Notes: generated by a model from the sequence alone, not told the origin. Positions 8,817 through 15,495 are shown, numbered from the stretch's first letter. The stretch is 15,864 bases of DNA from JAAYJR01 sp964540755 (GCA_964540755.1 CAZIOB010000020.1:1-15864); one strand, 5' to 3'. A program made the numbers and translations.

Positions 8817-8848
8817 ATATGCGAAGTATAAAATTATCCTTCGCATAT
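8817..8848. repeat. 10-bp inverted repeat in AT-rich spacer
   Basis: ATATGCGAAG (8817-8826) and CTTCGCATAT (8839-8848) are perfect reverse complements separated by 12 nt. TCGCATAT also occurs at 8756-8763. The arms could form a hairpin or bind a dimeric regulator of the ugd operon about 170-200 bp downstream. There is no T tract typical of a terminator. Confidence 0.4.
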
Positions 8849-9130
8849 AATAAACTTAAAAAGCCCCGATTTTTTTAATTAATTAATGAGTCAGGTCTAA
8901 AAATTAAATTAAATGAATACTTCATAAAATCGTATTATATTTATATTGTTAACTAACAATTAATTATAAAATATTTAACATTTTATTCCGTATTATTTTA
9001 CTTTTTATAATGAACTCATTAAACCTATTTCTAACCAAATATTTTTCCCAATTATATAAAATAAAAATTATTCTAAAAAATAAAATATTCATTTTTAAAC
9101 CGCGTGTCAACAATATGTCCATATCAACCA

Positions 9131-9280
9131 ATGAAAAATAATAAATTCTTATATTATTTTACAAAAAATAATTTTCCTATCATTAAACATTCTGGTTTTA
9201 CGCACTACCCAACCGAATGGCAGCATTTCTATTATAAGGACCGGCAAAAATTTCCTGTGATGCATTTATTTATTGAATAA
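9131..9280 (+). pseudogene. C-terminal remnant of a VanX/DdpX-like D-Ala-D-Ala dipeptidase
   Basis: A 49-codon frame (ATG at 9131, TAA at 9278) whose second half reads GFTHYPTEWQHFYYKDR and then FPVMHL. It resembles the end of M15D D-alanyl-D-alanine dipeptidases (VanX, DdpX), where a phrase like GF-x-x-YPTEWWH carries the catalytic glutamate and a zinc-binding histidine. Here Glu and His remain, but the second Trp is Gln. The first 17 or so residues are low-complexity and not recognisable, and the whole upstream enzyme with the other zinc ligands is missing from the window. The piece is therefore most likely a relic and not a working small protein. The match is by eye to a short motif; a chance reading is possible but unlikely given the motif order. 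Confidence 0.55.
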
Positions 9281-9320
9281 ATGAAACGAGCATGATTTTA
9301 AAATCACCCTGGACCCCAGG
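9281..9320 (-). repeat. Copy 2 of the palindrome-containing element
   Basis: Read on the minus strand, this has GGGTG (9309-9305), a 10-nt palindrome ATTTTAAAAT (9304-9295) and CATGCTCGTTTCAT (9294-9281). With flanking bases GATTTTAAAATC is a perfect 12-nt palindrome. The corresponding AT core in copy 1 has a different sequence but is also nearly self-complementary. A CCTGG-ACC-CCAGG hairpin (9308-9320) abuts the GGGTG side. The element begins directly after the stop codon of the dipeptidase remnant and touches the candidate structured RNA. Confidence 0.45.
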
Positions 9321-9385
9321 ATATGACTAAAACCGGTGCAGTACCGCCCGGACAACACTGGTCGGGCAGGGTTCCATGGGGTCTC
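9305..9385. ncRNA. Candidate structured RNA or long 3'-UTR structure
   Basis: A GC-rich block (49 of 80 bases in 9305-9384) inside very AT-rich DNA. It can fold as a three-way junction: a closing stem GACCCCA (9312-9318) with TGGGGTC (9377-9383), a small hairpin GGTG-CAG-TACC (9335-9345), and a larger hairpin GCCCG/CGGGC (9346-9350 with 9363-9367) extended by AC/GT past one bulged G. ACCCTG (9306-9311) and CAGGGT (9367-9372) offer a competing pairing. The strand is unresolved: on the minus strand it lies 60-140 nt past the stop of the secreted-protein gene, and on the plus strand it follows the dipeptidase relic. I recognise no known RNA family. Confidence 0.35.
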
Positions 9386-9443
9386 AAATTTCTAATTAAT
9401 TTATTTATAGATAATTATAAAATCTTAAACACAAAATGTATTC

Positions 9444-12400
9444 TTAATATTTTGTCTTATTTAAAACCAGTTTTTTAATGACCTGTCTGCCGTCAATGTC
9501 CAGTTTTACAAGGTACATTCCTGATATCTTATCAGCCATGTTGAAAGTAATTTTTTCACCGGCTTCAACCATTTTTTGTAAAACTATTTTTCCTGTTATA
9601 TCCATCACCGATAAACCGACTTTATGAAAACCTGAACTAAACTTTATATTTACCAAATCCCTGGTTGGATTAGGGTACATATGTATATCAAATTTGTCGG
9701 TGACCGGGTCGCCAACAGCCAGCAGGTAATCCTCCACACAAATACTGAAAGTATCGGCAGCCATACTTCCTGAATCGTCTTCGGCTGTAACTACTATATT
9801 TACACAACCTGTGTCGGCCTGCAAAGGTTCACAAACCAGTGTGTCGCTTTGCATAACCGCCCATGGAGGTAAATTATCAGTACCTTCTTCAACAACCGTT
9901 AAGGTAAGTATATCGTTGTCATGATCGTCAAACATTTCTCCGGGAACTGAACTTAACGGTACTTTCAGTACATCACCGGCACGAACCCTCTGGCCGGCAA
10001 CCGGGGTAACAAGGTATGGGGGGGAATTGAGGACGGTGACCGTAACCCTAAAAGATACAGTAGAAGTGTTCCCTCCTGAATCTGTTGCACGCCAGGTTTC
10101 AGTGGTTGTTCCCGGCGTAAACAATCCGCCTTTCCCCACTCCGCTCACCTGTTCAAGCGTAACGCCGCAGTTGTCGGTAACAATTATTTCAGGATAATCA
10201 ATTTCAGCATAATCCTGACCCGGCTCTGCTACTACTGTTATATCTGTTACAGGCTCTATTTCCGGGGCAATGGTGTCATTAATTGTTACAACTGAATTAC
10301 AGGTTGCTCTGTTTCCGCTGGGATCGGAAACAGTTAAGGTTACTGTATTTTCTCCAATGTCAGCGCAGTCGAATACGGTTTTACTAAGAAACATACCGGA
10401 AATACCACAGACATCGTAGCTGCCTCCGGCTAAATGATTGTATGTTGGCGACCAGTCCGGTGCGATCACTGAAATGTCTGGATTTACCTGGTATGGGAAA
10501 ATCATAGCTTCACCTTTTTCATCGAGGAAAATCTCTATGTTATTACACTGTGCTGTTGGTGCGATGGTATCCCTGACAGTAACCGTGGTATATGTACTTG
10601 ATTGATTACCGCACAAATCTGTTGCAATTACTTCTACCTCGACATCCTCACCAACATGAACACATTGGAATGAACGCGGAAAGACACTGATTTCCAAATC
10701 CTCTACTGTAGTGCAGTTATCCGTTGTTCCTGCCGAAATATTTTCAATGTCGCTGTAAGTTAATACATATTGCCCGTTTTCCCTCAGATAAACATTTAAA
10801 GGATTACCCACAACCTCCGGCGCTAATGTATCAGAGACATATATTATCTGTACCTGGTCTTTCGCGGCATTGCCGCTGTTGTCCGACAGGCTCCAGGTGC
10901 GGGTTATTATTATGTTCCCCGGACAATCACCTTCTTCAATTTGATCGGAGAAAACAGCCTCTGTACCGGAGTCACAGACATCACTTTCATCGGTTACATC
11001 ACCGGTATACAATACATATGCATTATACCGGCAGTCGGCATCCGTATAAATCGTTGTGTCGGGAGGAGCTGTAAAGGCCGGGGGGATAGTGTCCAATACC
11101 GTTACCGTAGCTTTGTCATGGATAGATATAGTATTATCAACAACAAGAGTTACTTTAACTTCATTATCCCCTAAATTTGAGCAGTCAAAACTATTTATGT
11201 CTGTTAAAGTGTCAATTGCTGCCGAAGTCTTCACAACCAGGTCCGACGGGATAATTGACGCATTTCCCAGAGAATCGAGATAAACAGTAATATCTTTTAA
11301 TAAGAGCAGCGGATCAGTTCCTTCTGTCCACTCGTAAGCGCCAATATCTATAGTATCATTCTGAACACGGATTTTTCCCCTGATATCCCCGGGAAGGGTA
11401 TTGTATTCATTCTTTCCTGCATCCATACACGGTGAGTTACCGCAAATCCTGTAGTCTCCGTCATCCGGATACACAAATTTCGGATCGGAGGTAATACAAT
11501 TGTTTGCAACAGGCGCATCACCATAAATTTGATTGCCATAGCAGCAATAGTTCAAAGTAACCACCGACTGGTAACTATATATTTCTTCACCCATAATAGT
11601 AGCTCCATTACCCCAAATAATACAATTATTTAGCACAGGTGATGAATTTTCATTATATAATCCGCCGCCCCTGTAAATTGTGTAATTGCCGCTGATTGTC
11701 ACATTTGTAAGTTCAGGCGATGAATTAATATTGCATATGCCGCCTCCGTCCAGACTGGAACTATTGCCGGTAATAATGCAGTTAACCATAACAGGATTTG
11801 AAACAAAATTATACATTCCGGTTCCATTGTTGTTGGAAATGGTTACATTAACTAGTTCAGGCGATGAATTCACATTTACAATACCGCCATTGCCCCGCGC
11901 CGAATTGTTGCTGATGTCCACATTTACCATACGTGGTAAAGAATGATTTGTGTTATATATCCCTCCACATTCTGTAGCCGAATTGGATATGATGGTCACC
12001 TTATACAAAGTTGGTGAAGAGCAGTCATTATACATCCCTGCTGCGATATTACCAAAATTTCCGGTAATAATTACATTGGAAAATGTGGGCGATGAACCAA
12101 TATTGCAAATACCACCTCCGGAATTCTCGGGTTCACCGCCACCGCTGGCATAGCCGTCAGTAACTGTCACCCCGTCAAGCAAAGCAGCGCCGGTCAGGCC
12201 CAGTCCTTCAGGGTGATAAATAACATGAATACTGTTATCCTCTTTTCGACCTTTTACATCAACATCACCGCTCAGAATAGTTGTATTCAGGTTAAAATTC
12301 CGGGAGTCTAAGTTGAATGTTGCCGGATTTTCATTACCTGCAAAACCACCATAAATCTTCACACCCTCTTTCATCCTGAAATGAAGGTAACGGTTGTTAT

Positions 12401-12632
12401 TGCCGGACAAACCGTAAGACGATGTCGGATAATATGTTCCGGCGGCAATCCAAATCCGGTCGCCGGCAACTGCGGCATCGAGAGCCGCCTGCAGCGTTGT
12501 GAAGGCATCAGCCCAGCATGAACCGTCATTATCCCCTGCGGCATCATCGTTAACATAAATAACAGGTGACACAGCACTTAAAATATTTGTGGCTAATAAA
12601 ATAACCAACAATAAGAAAGTAGATTTTTTCAT
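9444..12632 (-). CDS. Secreted beta-helix/HYR multidomain protein with type IX sorting signal
   Basis: A 1062-residue exported protein. It has an N-terminal signal peptide (Lys2-Lys3, then a hydrophobic core to about residue 20). Residues about 24-435 form a right-handed parallel beta-helix of the polymorphic-outer-membrane-protein/pectate-lyase-like kind: the opening YVNDDAAGDNDGSCWADAF, about seven rungs of 22-26 residues built on N-x-SSP-x-L-x-N-V-T-I-S-x-N, and the closing IDIGAYEW. Then follow about four Ig-like/HYR modules, each ended by D-T-I/L-A/P-P (about 440-790), another HYR module (about 790-870) and a cadherin-like module with PPYLVTP and DDHDND (about 870-965). The C-terminal ~75 residues contain MYPNPT and end in KKLVLNKTKY, the type A sorting domain that directs secretion and cell-surface anchoring by the type IX system in Bacteroidota. 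No glycosidase or lyase active site is evident; adhesion or glycan binding is a guess. It appears monocistronic, with an A-rich leader before the ATG. Confidence 0.9.
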   Translation of the reverse strand: MKKSTFLLLVILLATNILSAVSPVIYVNDDAAGDNDGSCWADAFTTLQAALDAAVAGDRIWIAAGTYYPTSSYGLSGNNNRYLHFRMKEGVKIYGGFAGNENPATFNLDSRNFNLNTTILSGDVDVKGRKEDNSIHVIYHPEGLGLTGAALLDGVTVTDGYASGGGEPENSGGGICNIGSSPTFSNVIITGNFGNIAAGMYNDCSSPTLYKVTIISNSATECGGIYNTNHSLPRMVNVDISNNSARGNGGIVNVNSSPELVNVTISNNNGTGMYNFVSNPVMVNCIITGNSSSLDGGGICNINSSPELTNVTISGNYTIYRGGGLYNENSSPVLNNCIIWGNGATIMGEEIYSYQSVVTLNYCCYGNQIYGDAPVANNCITSDPKFVYPDDGDYRICGNSPCMDAGKNEYNTLPGDIRGKIRVQNDTIDIGAYEWTEGTDPLLLLKDITVYLDSLGNASIIPSDLVVKTSAAIDTLTDINSFDCSNLGDNEVKVTLVVDNTISIHDKATVTVLDTIPPAFTAPPDTTIYTDADCRYNAYVLYTGDVTDESDVCDSGTEAVFSDQIEEGDCPGNIIITRTWSLSDNSGNAAKDQVQIIYVSDTLAPEVVGNPLNVYLRENGQYVLTYSDIENISAGTTDNCTTVEDLEISVFPRSFQCVHVGEDVEVEVIATDLCGNQSSTYTTVTVRDTIAPTAQCNNIEIFLDEKGEAMIFPYQVNPDISVIAPDWSPTYNHLAGGSYDVCGISGMFLSKTVFDCADIGENTVTLTVSDPSGNRATCNSVVTINDTIAPEIEPVTDITVVAEPGQDYAEIDYPEIIVTDNCGVTLEQVSGVGKGGLFTPGTTTETWRATDSGGNTSTVSFRVTVTVLNSPPYLVTPVAGQRVRAGDVLKVPLSSVPGEMFDDHDNDILTLTVVEEGTDNLPPWAVMQSDTLVCEPLQADTGCVNIVVTAEDDSGSMAADTFSICVEDYLLAVGDPVTDKFDIHMYPNPTRDLVNIKFSSGFHKVGLSVMDITGKIVLQKMVEAGEKITFNMADKISGMYLVKLDIDGRQVIKKLVLNKTKY

Positions 12633-12726
12633 TGATTTTTATTTTAGTTATTATTTCAGTTAGCATACTTAATATTTTTCTAAAAATCTAAAGTGCAAAT
12701 CTGTTACAGTTATATATTGCATACCT

Positions 12727-12924
12727 CTATTGGAATAGCTTATTTATACTTTCATAACTTTTTATTGCTCTTTCCAATATCAATGCACACTGCAGAACTT
12801 CATAACGATTCCATTTTAGATATTCAGGTGTTATATTGTAATCACAATACCAGTAGGGTAATTTGGCATAAATAATTAAACATATGCCAATAACACCTTT
12901 CGTGTCTCTTTGTTTATCAAAATA
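12727..12924 (-). pseudogene. Possible gene remnant: 65-codon open frame without a start codon
   Basis: Between TAA (12925-12927) and TAG (12727-12729) the minus strand stays open for 65 codons and reads like a real protein: DTKGVIGICLIIYAKLPYWY, then CDYNITPEYLKWNRYE, then an amphipathic helix ending in INKLFQ. No ATG, GTG or TTG occurs in the first two thirds. I do not recognise the family. In DNA this AT rich, 65 codons without a stop is uncommon but can arise by chance. If real, it is the C-terminal end of a gene whose front is gone, in line with the other relics to the right. Confidence 0.3.
12826..12898. repeat. Nested inverted repeats able to form a three-way junction
   Basis: The outer arms AGGTGTTAT (12826-12834) and ATAACACCT (12890-12898) are perfect complements. 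Between them lie ATTGT-AATC-ACAAT (12835-12848) and TTGGCATA/TATGCCAA (12863-12870 with 12883-12890); the latter shares one base with the outer arm. The block sits 194-266 bp upstream of the secreted-protein ATG and inside the start-less open frame, so it may be a leader structure, an operator region or chance in AT-rich DNA. Confidence 0.35.
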
Positions 12925-13034
12925 TTATTGAAGATGTACAATAATTGATTTTAATTTATATTGTGGTTTGTAAATTCAATCGCTGTGTAAATATATTCAA
13001 AAAAGTAATGAGTCCGCTTTAAAAACATATTTAT

Positions 13035-13245
13035 TTATAAAATTTGGTTTAATCCCCTGACCCTTGAATCGGATTTTTTATCAAACGGTCCGTACATTTT
13101 GCCATTGTCTCCCAAAACCGGGACAACCACCACCAATTGGCGCGCTTTACTAAAGGTGTCAATTAGCTGCTGAACAATGCGAATCTGTTTATACGAACAA
13201 AAAAACCACTGTAAACAGCATCGAAATCTACATCCTTTTTTCAAA
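13035..13245 (-). pseudogene. Internal fragment of a pyridoxal/pyridoxamine kinase, frameshifted
   Basis: Two frames together give a recognisable stretch of a PdxK/PdxY-type vitamin B6 kinase (ribokinase fold): first KKDVDFDAVYSGFF (about 13200-13245), then KQIRIVQQLIDTFSKARQ followed by LVVVVPVLGDNGKMYGPFD (about 13080-13195). The family has FDA-x-YSGFLGS, a Q-I-x-I-V helix and LVVVDPVMGDNGKLY; here the Asp of DPV is Val. The frame changes at a run of seven A on the plus strand (13199-13205), a typical slippage site. The ATP-binding C-terminal half and the N-terminal half are both missing. The last dozen residues before the TAA at 13035 do not look like the family. It follows directly after the oxidoreductase relic on the same strand. 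Confidence 0.7.
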
Positions 13246-13247
13246 AA

Positions 13248-13385
13248 TTACAATGTTAAGGCTAAGTTATACGCATCGTGGATAGCATTTTCCGCTTTCC
13301 CAACTTTTTGGGCATCGCCCACATAGTGTACCGGAATTTTAGGATCAAGATCAAACGGGGTATAGCTTTTCACCCCAAATCTCAG
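13248..13385 (-). pseudogene. C-terminal tail of an FAD-dependent enoate-reductase-like oxidoreductase
   Basis: This frame reads RFGVKSYTPFDLDPKIPVH, then YVGDAQKVGKAENAIHDAY, then NLALTL and TAA at 13248. It matches the end of the FAD/NAD-binding domain in the old yellow enzyme/2,4-dienoyl-CoA reductase/2-enoate reductase group, where a G-D-x-x-x-x-G-x-A-x-x-A-I-H-x-A-Y/F motif binds the flavin near the C-terminus. A stop codon (TAG) lies nine codons before the RFGVKS stretch, and everything upstream of the junction is PHP-domain sequence in another frame. So only about 45 codons of a protein normally above 600 residues remain. The family is recognised by eye from one motif block; a different FAD-dependent disulfide-reductase-fold enzyme is the alternative. 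Confidence 0.6.
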
Positions 13386-13996
13386 CCCTGACGTAACCTA
13401 CTATTTCATTATAATCAATTACCTGGATAGAATTGTTCATTCCGCGTTGCAAAGTATCTTCTCCCGATATCCACAAAAATTCTTTTGCATTGCTGGCTGC
13501 TATGGTGATGCTGCCTTTTCTCTGGTCAACTTTTACCGATTGAATGGAAGGAGGTTAAGGTCCTTCATGACCCATGGGAGCATGAATATAGTAAAAACAG
13601 CCTTCCTGCATTGCATTTTTAACGCTGCTACTTGAGAGTTCGGACAAAGGAAAAACATTCCAATTGCGACCCAGGGCATTTCTTCCATGCATATTGTCGT
13701 TGGAAAAAGCCCAAAGGTTCCATGGAAGAGAAAGCAGTCCATGGATAGGTAACCTCATTATGATCGGTAATGGCCAGGATGCTGTACCCCATGGCATGGT
13801 ATTCATCCGCCACCACCTGTGGATTCAGAATACCATCACTGCGTACGGTATGGGTATGAAAATTTGCCTTATGTTGCTCAGCATTCTCCCAGTTGGTGGA
13901 TTGGTAGGGGTTGTTGATTTTTATTTCCGGCGATGTGCAGAATTGAAATAGCAGAATGGTCATGAAGAATAAAGAAATCAAATAAAATTTAAACAA
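13351..13996 (-). pseudogene. Degraded PHP-domain metal-dependent phosphoesterase lipoprotein
   Basis: Once a secreted or lipid-anchored PHP-domain hydrolase. The front (from TTG 13996, or ATG 13963) has a hydrophobic leader ending in LLFQFC, the PHP motif NFHTHTVRSDG and LAITDHNEVTYPW. The sequence then jumps to another frame with the family's C-terminal block: WAFSNDNMHGRNALGRNWNV, SELSSSSVKNAMQEG and APMGHEGP. An in-frame TAA follows, and past it the same frame continues as IQSVKVDQRKGSITIAAS and YVRAEIWGEK until a TGA at 13351. So there is a large internal deletion with frame change at about 13720-13745, one nonsense codon, and loss of the natural end, which is fused to oxidoreductase sequence. 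The gene begins at the end of the LpxH-like gene, overlapping it by 19 nt from the TTG or starting 14 nt after it from the ATG, so it was probably the next gene in that operon. Confidence 0.8.
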
Positions 13997-14814
13997 GCAA
14001 ATTCTTTTGAGATGATTTGATACAACTGACTCTTTTCAGGTATTTCCAGTTCATCAGGTTGAAGTTCTTCTTTCAGATTGTTTTGAAAAAAGAGGCGCCA
14101 TTGTCCATCGTTATATTCGGCTGCGGTGAAGTTTTCCACCCAGTCGCCGCAATTTATATAGTAAACTGCTTTATTATTTACCATTACTTCCTTTTCCTTG
14201 GGTACGTGGGTGTGCCCACAAATTACAGTCTGGTAGCCCTGAGCCATAGCAGCGTTCAAAATTTTCGATTCGGTTGCCGAAAGATTCAGCTTATCGCGAA
14301 TCAACCTGTATTTAATATTTTTATATAAAATAACTTCATTCATACCAATAAATAGAAGTACCTGGTTTAATAGCCTGTTCAACACAGAAAGGAATCCTTT
14401 TAGGGCCGCTCCAAATTTGGCCAGCCATTTTTTTCCATGAATGGTACTGTCGAAAATGTCGCCGTGAAATATCCAGGTTTTCATTCCATCCAGTTCCAGA
14501 ATAAGCTGGTTTATAATTTTCAGGTTGCCAACAGTGGTTGGAGTAAATTTTCGTAAAAATTCATCGTGGTTACCCGTAATGTAATATACCTGCACACCCT
14601 TCTCCATCATTTTTATAATTTGCCGAACCACTTTTAACTGATTTTTCGGAAAATAATTCCGGCTGAAACGCCACGAGTCGATGATATCGCCGTTTAACAC
14701 CAGAATGTTGGGCAGGATGGATTTTAGGTATTTCAGCACATTTTTAGGTTTGCAGGCATAGGTGGCCAGGTGCAGGTCGGAAATAACAGCCACTTCCAAT
14801 TCTCTTACTTCCAT
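13978..14814 (-). CDS. LpxH-like metallophosphoesterase (UDP-2,3-diacylglucosamine diphosphatase family)
   Basis: A calcineurin-like phosphoesterase with a two-metal active site. I start it at ATG 14814 (278 residues); the frame stays open to 14871 but those 19 residues are not typical. Metal-ligand motifs are all present: SDLHL (Asp13, His15), NGDIID (Asp43), GNHDEF (Asn82-His83), FHGD (His117) and CGHTHVPK (His201, His203). By motif order it belongs with COG2908, whose LpxH members remove UMP from UDP-2,3-diacylglucosamine during lipid A synthesis at the inner membrane. A helical insert (about 130-180) and a longer C-terminus separate it from classical LpxH, so in this organism it could be a paralogue with another pyrophosphate substrate. 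It is divergent from the DUF2062 gene, with about 200 bp between them, and precedes the PHP relic. Nothing in it looks damaged. Confidence 0.85.
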   Translation of the reverse strand: MEVRELEVAVISDLHLATYACKPKNVLKYLKSILPNILVLNGDIIDSWRFSRNYFPKNQLKVVRQIIKMMEKGVQVYYITGNHDEFLRKFTPTTVGNLKIINQLILELDGMKTWIFHGDIFDSTIHGKKWLAKFGAALKGFLSVLNRLLNQVLLFIGMNEVILYKNIKYRLIRDKLNLSATESKILNAAMAQGYQTVICGHTHVPKEKEVMVNNKAVYYINCGDWVENFTAAEYNDGQWRLFFQNNLKEELQPDELEIPEKSQLYQIISKEFACLNFI

Positions 14815-15018
14815 AATTGTTAATATTCGGTTGCACAAAGAAGAGAAAATGAGATGAATGAACTGTTGCAAAAAAATTACGCTTTGAATAAATCAGGCAT
14901 TTCATCAAAGAAGCAAAGAGCTTGTTGATTGGTTATTTTTTAACAGATTCTTAATCGCTTTGAATTAAATCCAGCCTACTTTAGGCAAAAAATTTATCTT
15001 TCTGCATTGAGTTATTGC
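14815..15018. promoter_or_regulatory. Divergent promoter region of the LpxH-like and DUF2062 genes
   Basis: About 200 bp between two divergent intact genes must hold promoters in both directions. Several TTTG boxes are visible, for example within TCGCTTTGAATT near 14955-14966 with TACTTTAG some 14 nt on, but the spacing is shorter than the roughly 19-20 nt expected of Bacteroidota promoters, so I do not assign exact elements. No Shine-Dalgarno is seen before either start. Confidence 0.4.
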
Positions 15019-15495
15019 ATGTCAAAATTAGTCAGGTATATTTACCGGTCAGGGTATTTTAAAGATGTGTTTATTATCTCTTCATCAAATACTTATAAAA
15101 CAGCACTTTCTTTAACAGTTGGCTTTTCCCTGGGTATTTTTCCGGTACCTGGAACTGTGACGCTTTTATGTATTTTGATATCGTTTCTTTTTCGTTTAAA
15201 CCTGGCTTTACTTCAGGGAATGAACTGGTTGTTAACGCCCCTTCAGGTAGTGCTTTTGTACCCGTTTTTGAAAACAGGCCGGCTGCTGTTTTGTAGCGAC
15301 TCAAAAGTGTTGCCTTTTGTATTGCCGGAAAATCTGGCGGAGGCAGTAAATGCCGAAACATTTTACCACATTGCAGAATTGCTGGCTGGCGGAATTATAA
15401 TTTGGGGCATGGTTAGTTTGATAACAGGATATTTTTTGTTTCGGTTGCTATTGAAAATAATGGAAAAAAAGAATATCCGGTCGGCAACTGCTTAG
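15019..15495 (+). CDS. DUF2062 family membrane protein
   Basis: A small membrane protein of 158 residues from ATG 15019; an in-frame TTG at 15007 would add four. It has two hydrophobic stretches that probably form a hairpin at about 30-90 (TVGFSLGIFPVPGTVTLLCI, then LLQGMNWLLTPLQVVLLYPF) and a C-terminal membrane helix (about 120-147), with basic ends. The G-x-F-P-V-P-G-T pattern followed by LNLALLQGMNWLLTPLQ is characteristic of DUF2062, whose members are often encoded beside glycosyltransferases; the biochemical role is unknown. It is divergent from the LpxH-like gene and convergent with the glycosyltransferase relic (16 bp apart), consistent with an envelope-glycan or lipid context. Confidence 0.75.
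   Translation: MSKLVRYIYRSGYFKDVFIISSSNTYKTALSLTVGFSLGIFPVPGTVTLLCILISFLFRLNLALLQGMNWLLTPLQVVLLYPFLKTGRLLFCSDSKVLPFVLPENLAEAVNAETFYHIAELLAGGIIIWGMVSLITGYFLFRLLLKIMEKKNIRSATA

Larger units (their letters stand above)
8646..9130. other. AT-rich intergenic stretch with several inverted repeats
   Basis: About 485 bp without a gene I can support. It contains a GC-rich island next to ugd (8685-8741), a 10-bp inverted repeat (8817-8848), an isolated terminator-like 3' half (GCCCCGA followed by seven T, 8863-8876) with no matching 5' arm nearby, and an operator-like dyad ATTGTTA-AC-TAACAAT (8945-8960). The rest is strongly A/T rich and full of stop codons in all frames. The ugd promoter must lie here, but I could not locate it with confidence. 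Confidence 0.6.
12633..13034. other. AT-rich gap with an unexplained minus-strand open frame
   Basis: About 400 bp upstream of the secreted-protein gene and downstream of the gene relics. The plus strand holds a 60-codon ATG frame (12693-12875) of unconvincing composition. The minus strand holds a stop-free run (12727-12924), described separately. Both overlap nested inverted repeats at 12826-12898. The promoter for the secreted-protein gene must lie here, but no clear TAnnTTTG-type motif at good spacing was found. Confidence 0.5.

Noticed and set aside
9312..9383. Integron attC site or group II intron domain
   Set aside because: The arms lack attC core sites (GTTRRRY/RYYYAAC), and no domain V-like hairpin or reverse transcriptase is present.
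12693..12875. 60-codon plus-strand ORF starting with ATG
   Set aside because: Its composition is not protein-like, and the opposite strand over the same bases reads more like real protein.
13533..13806. Separate small genes of 69-83 codons
   Set aside because: One is the C-terminal block of the PHP relic and the other is a shadow frame of it; neither is an independent gene.
14815..14871. Upstream extension of the LpxH-like protein
   Set aside because: The frame is open, but the family normally begins shortly before the SDLHL motif, which fits ATG 14814.
14940..15006. Exact Bacteroidota -33/-7 promoter before the DUF2062 gene
   Set aside because: TTTG and TACTTTAG are only about 14 nt apart, too close for the usual spacing.
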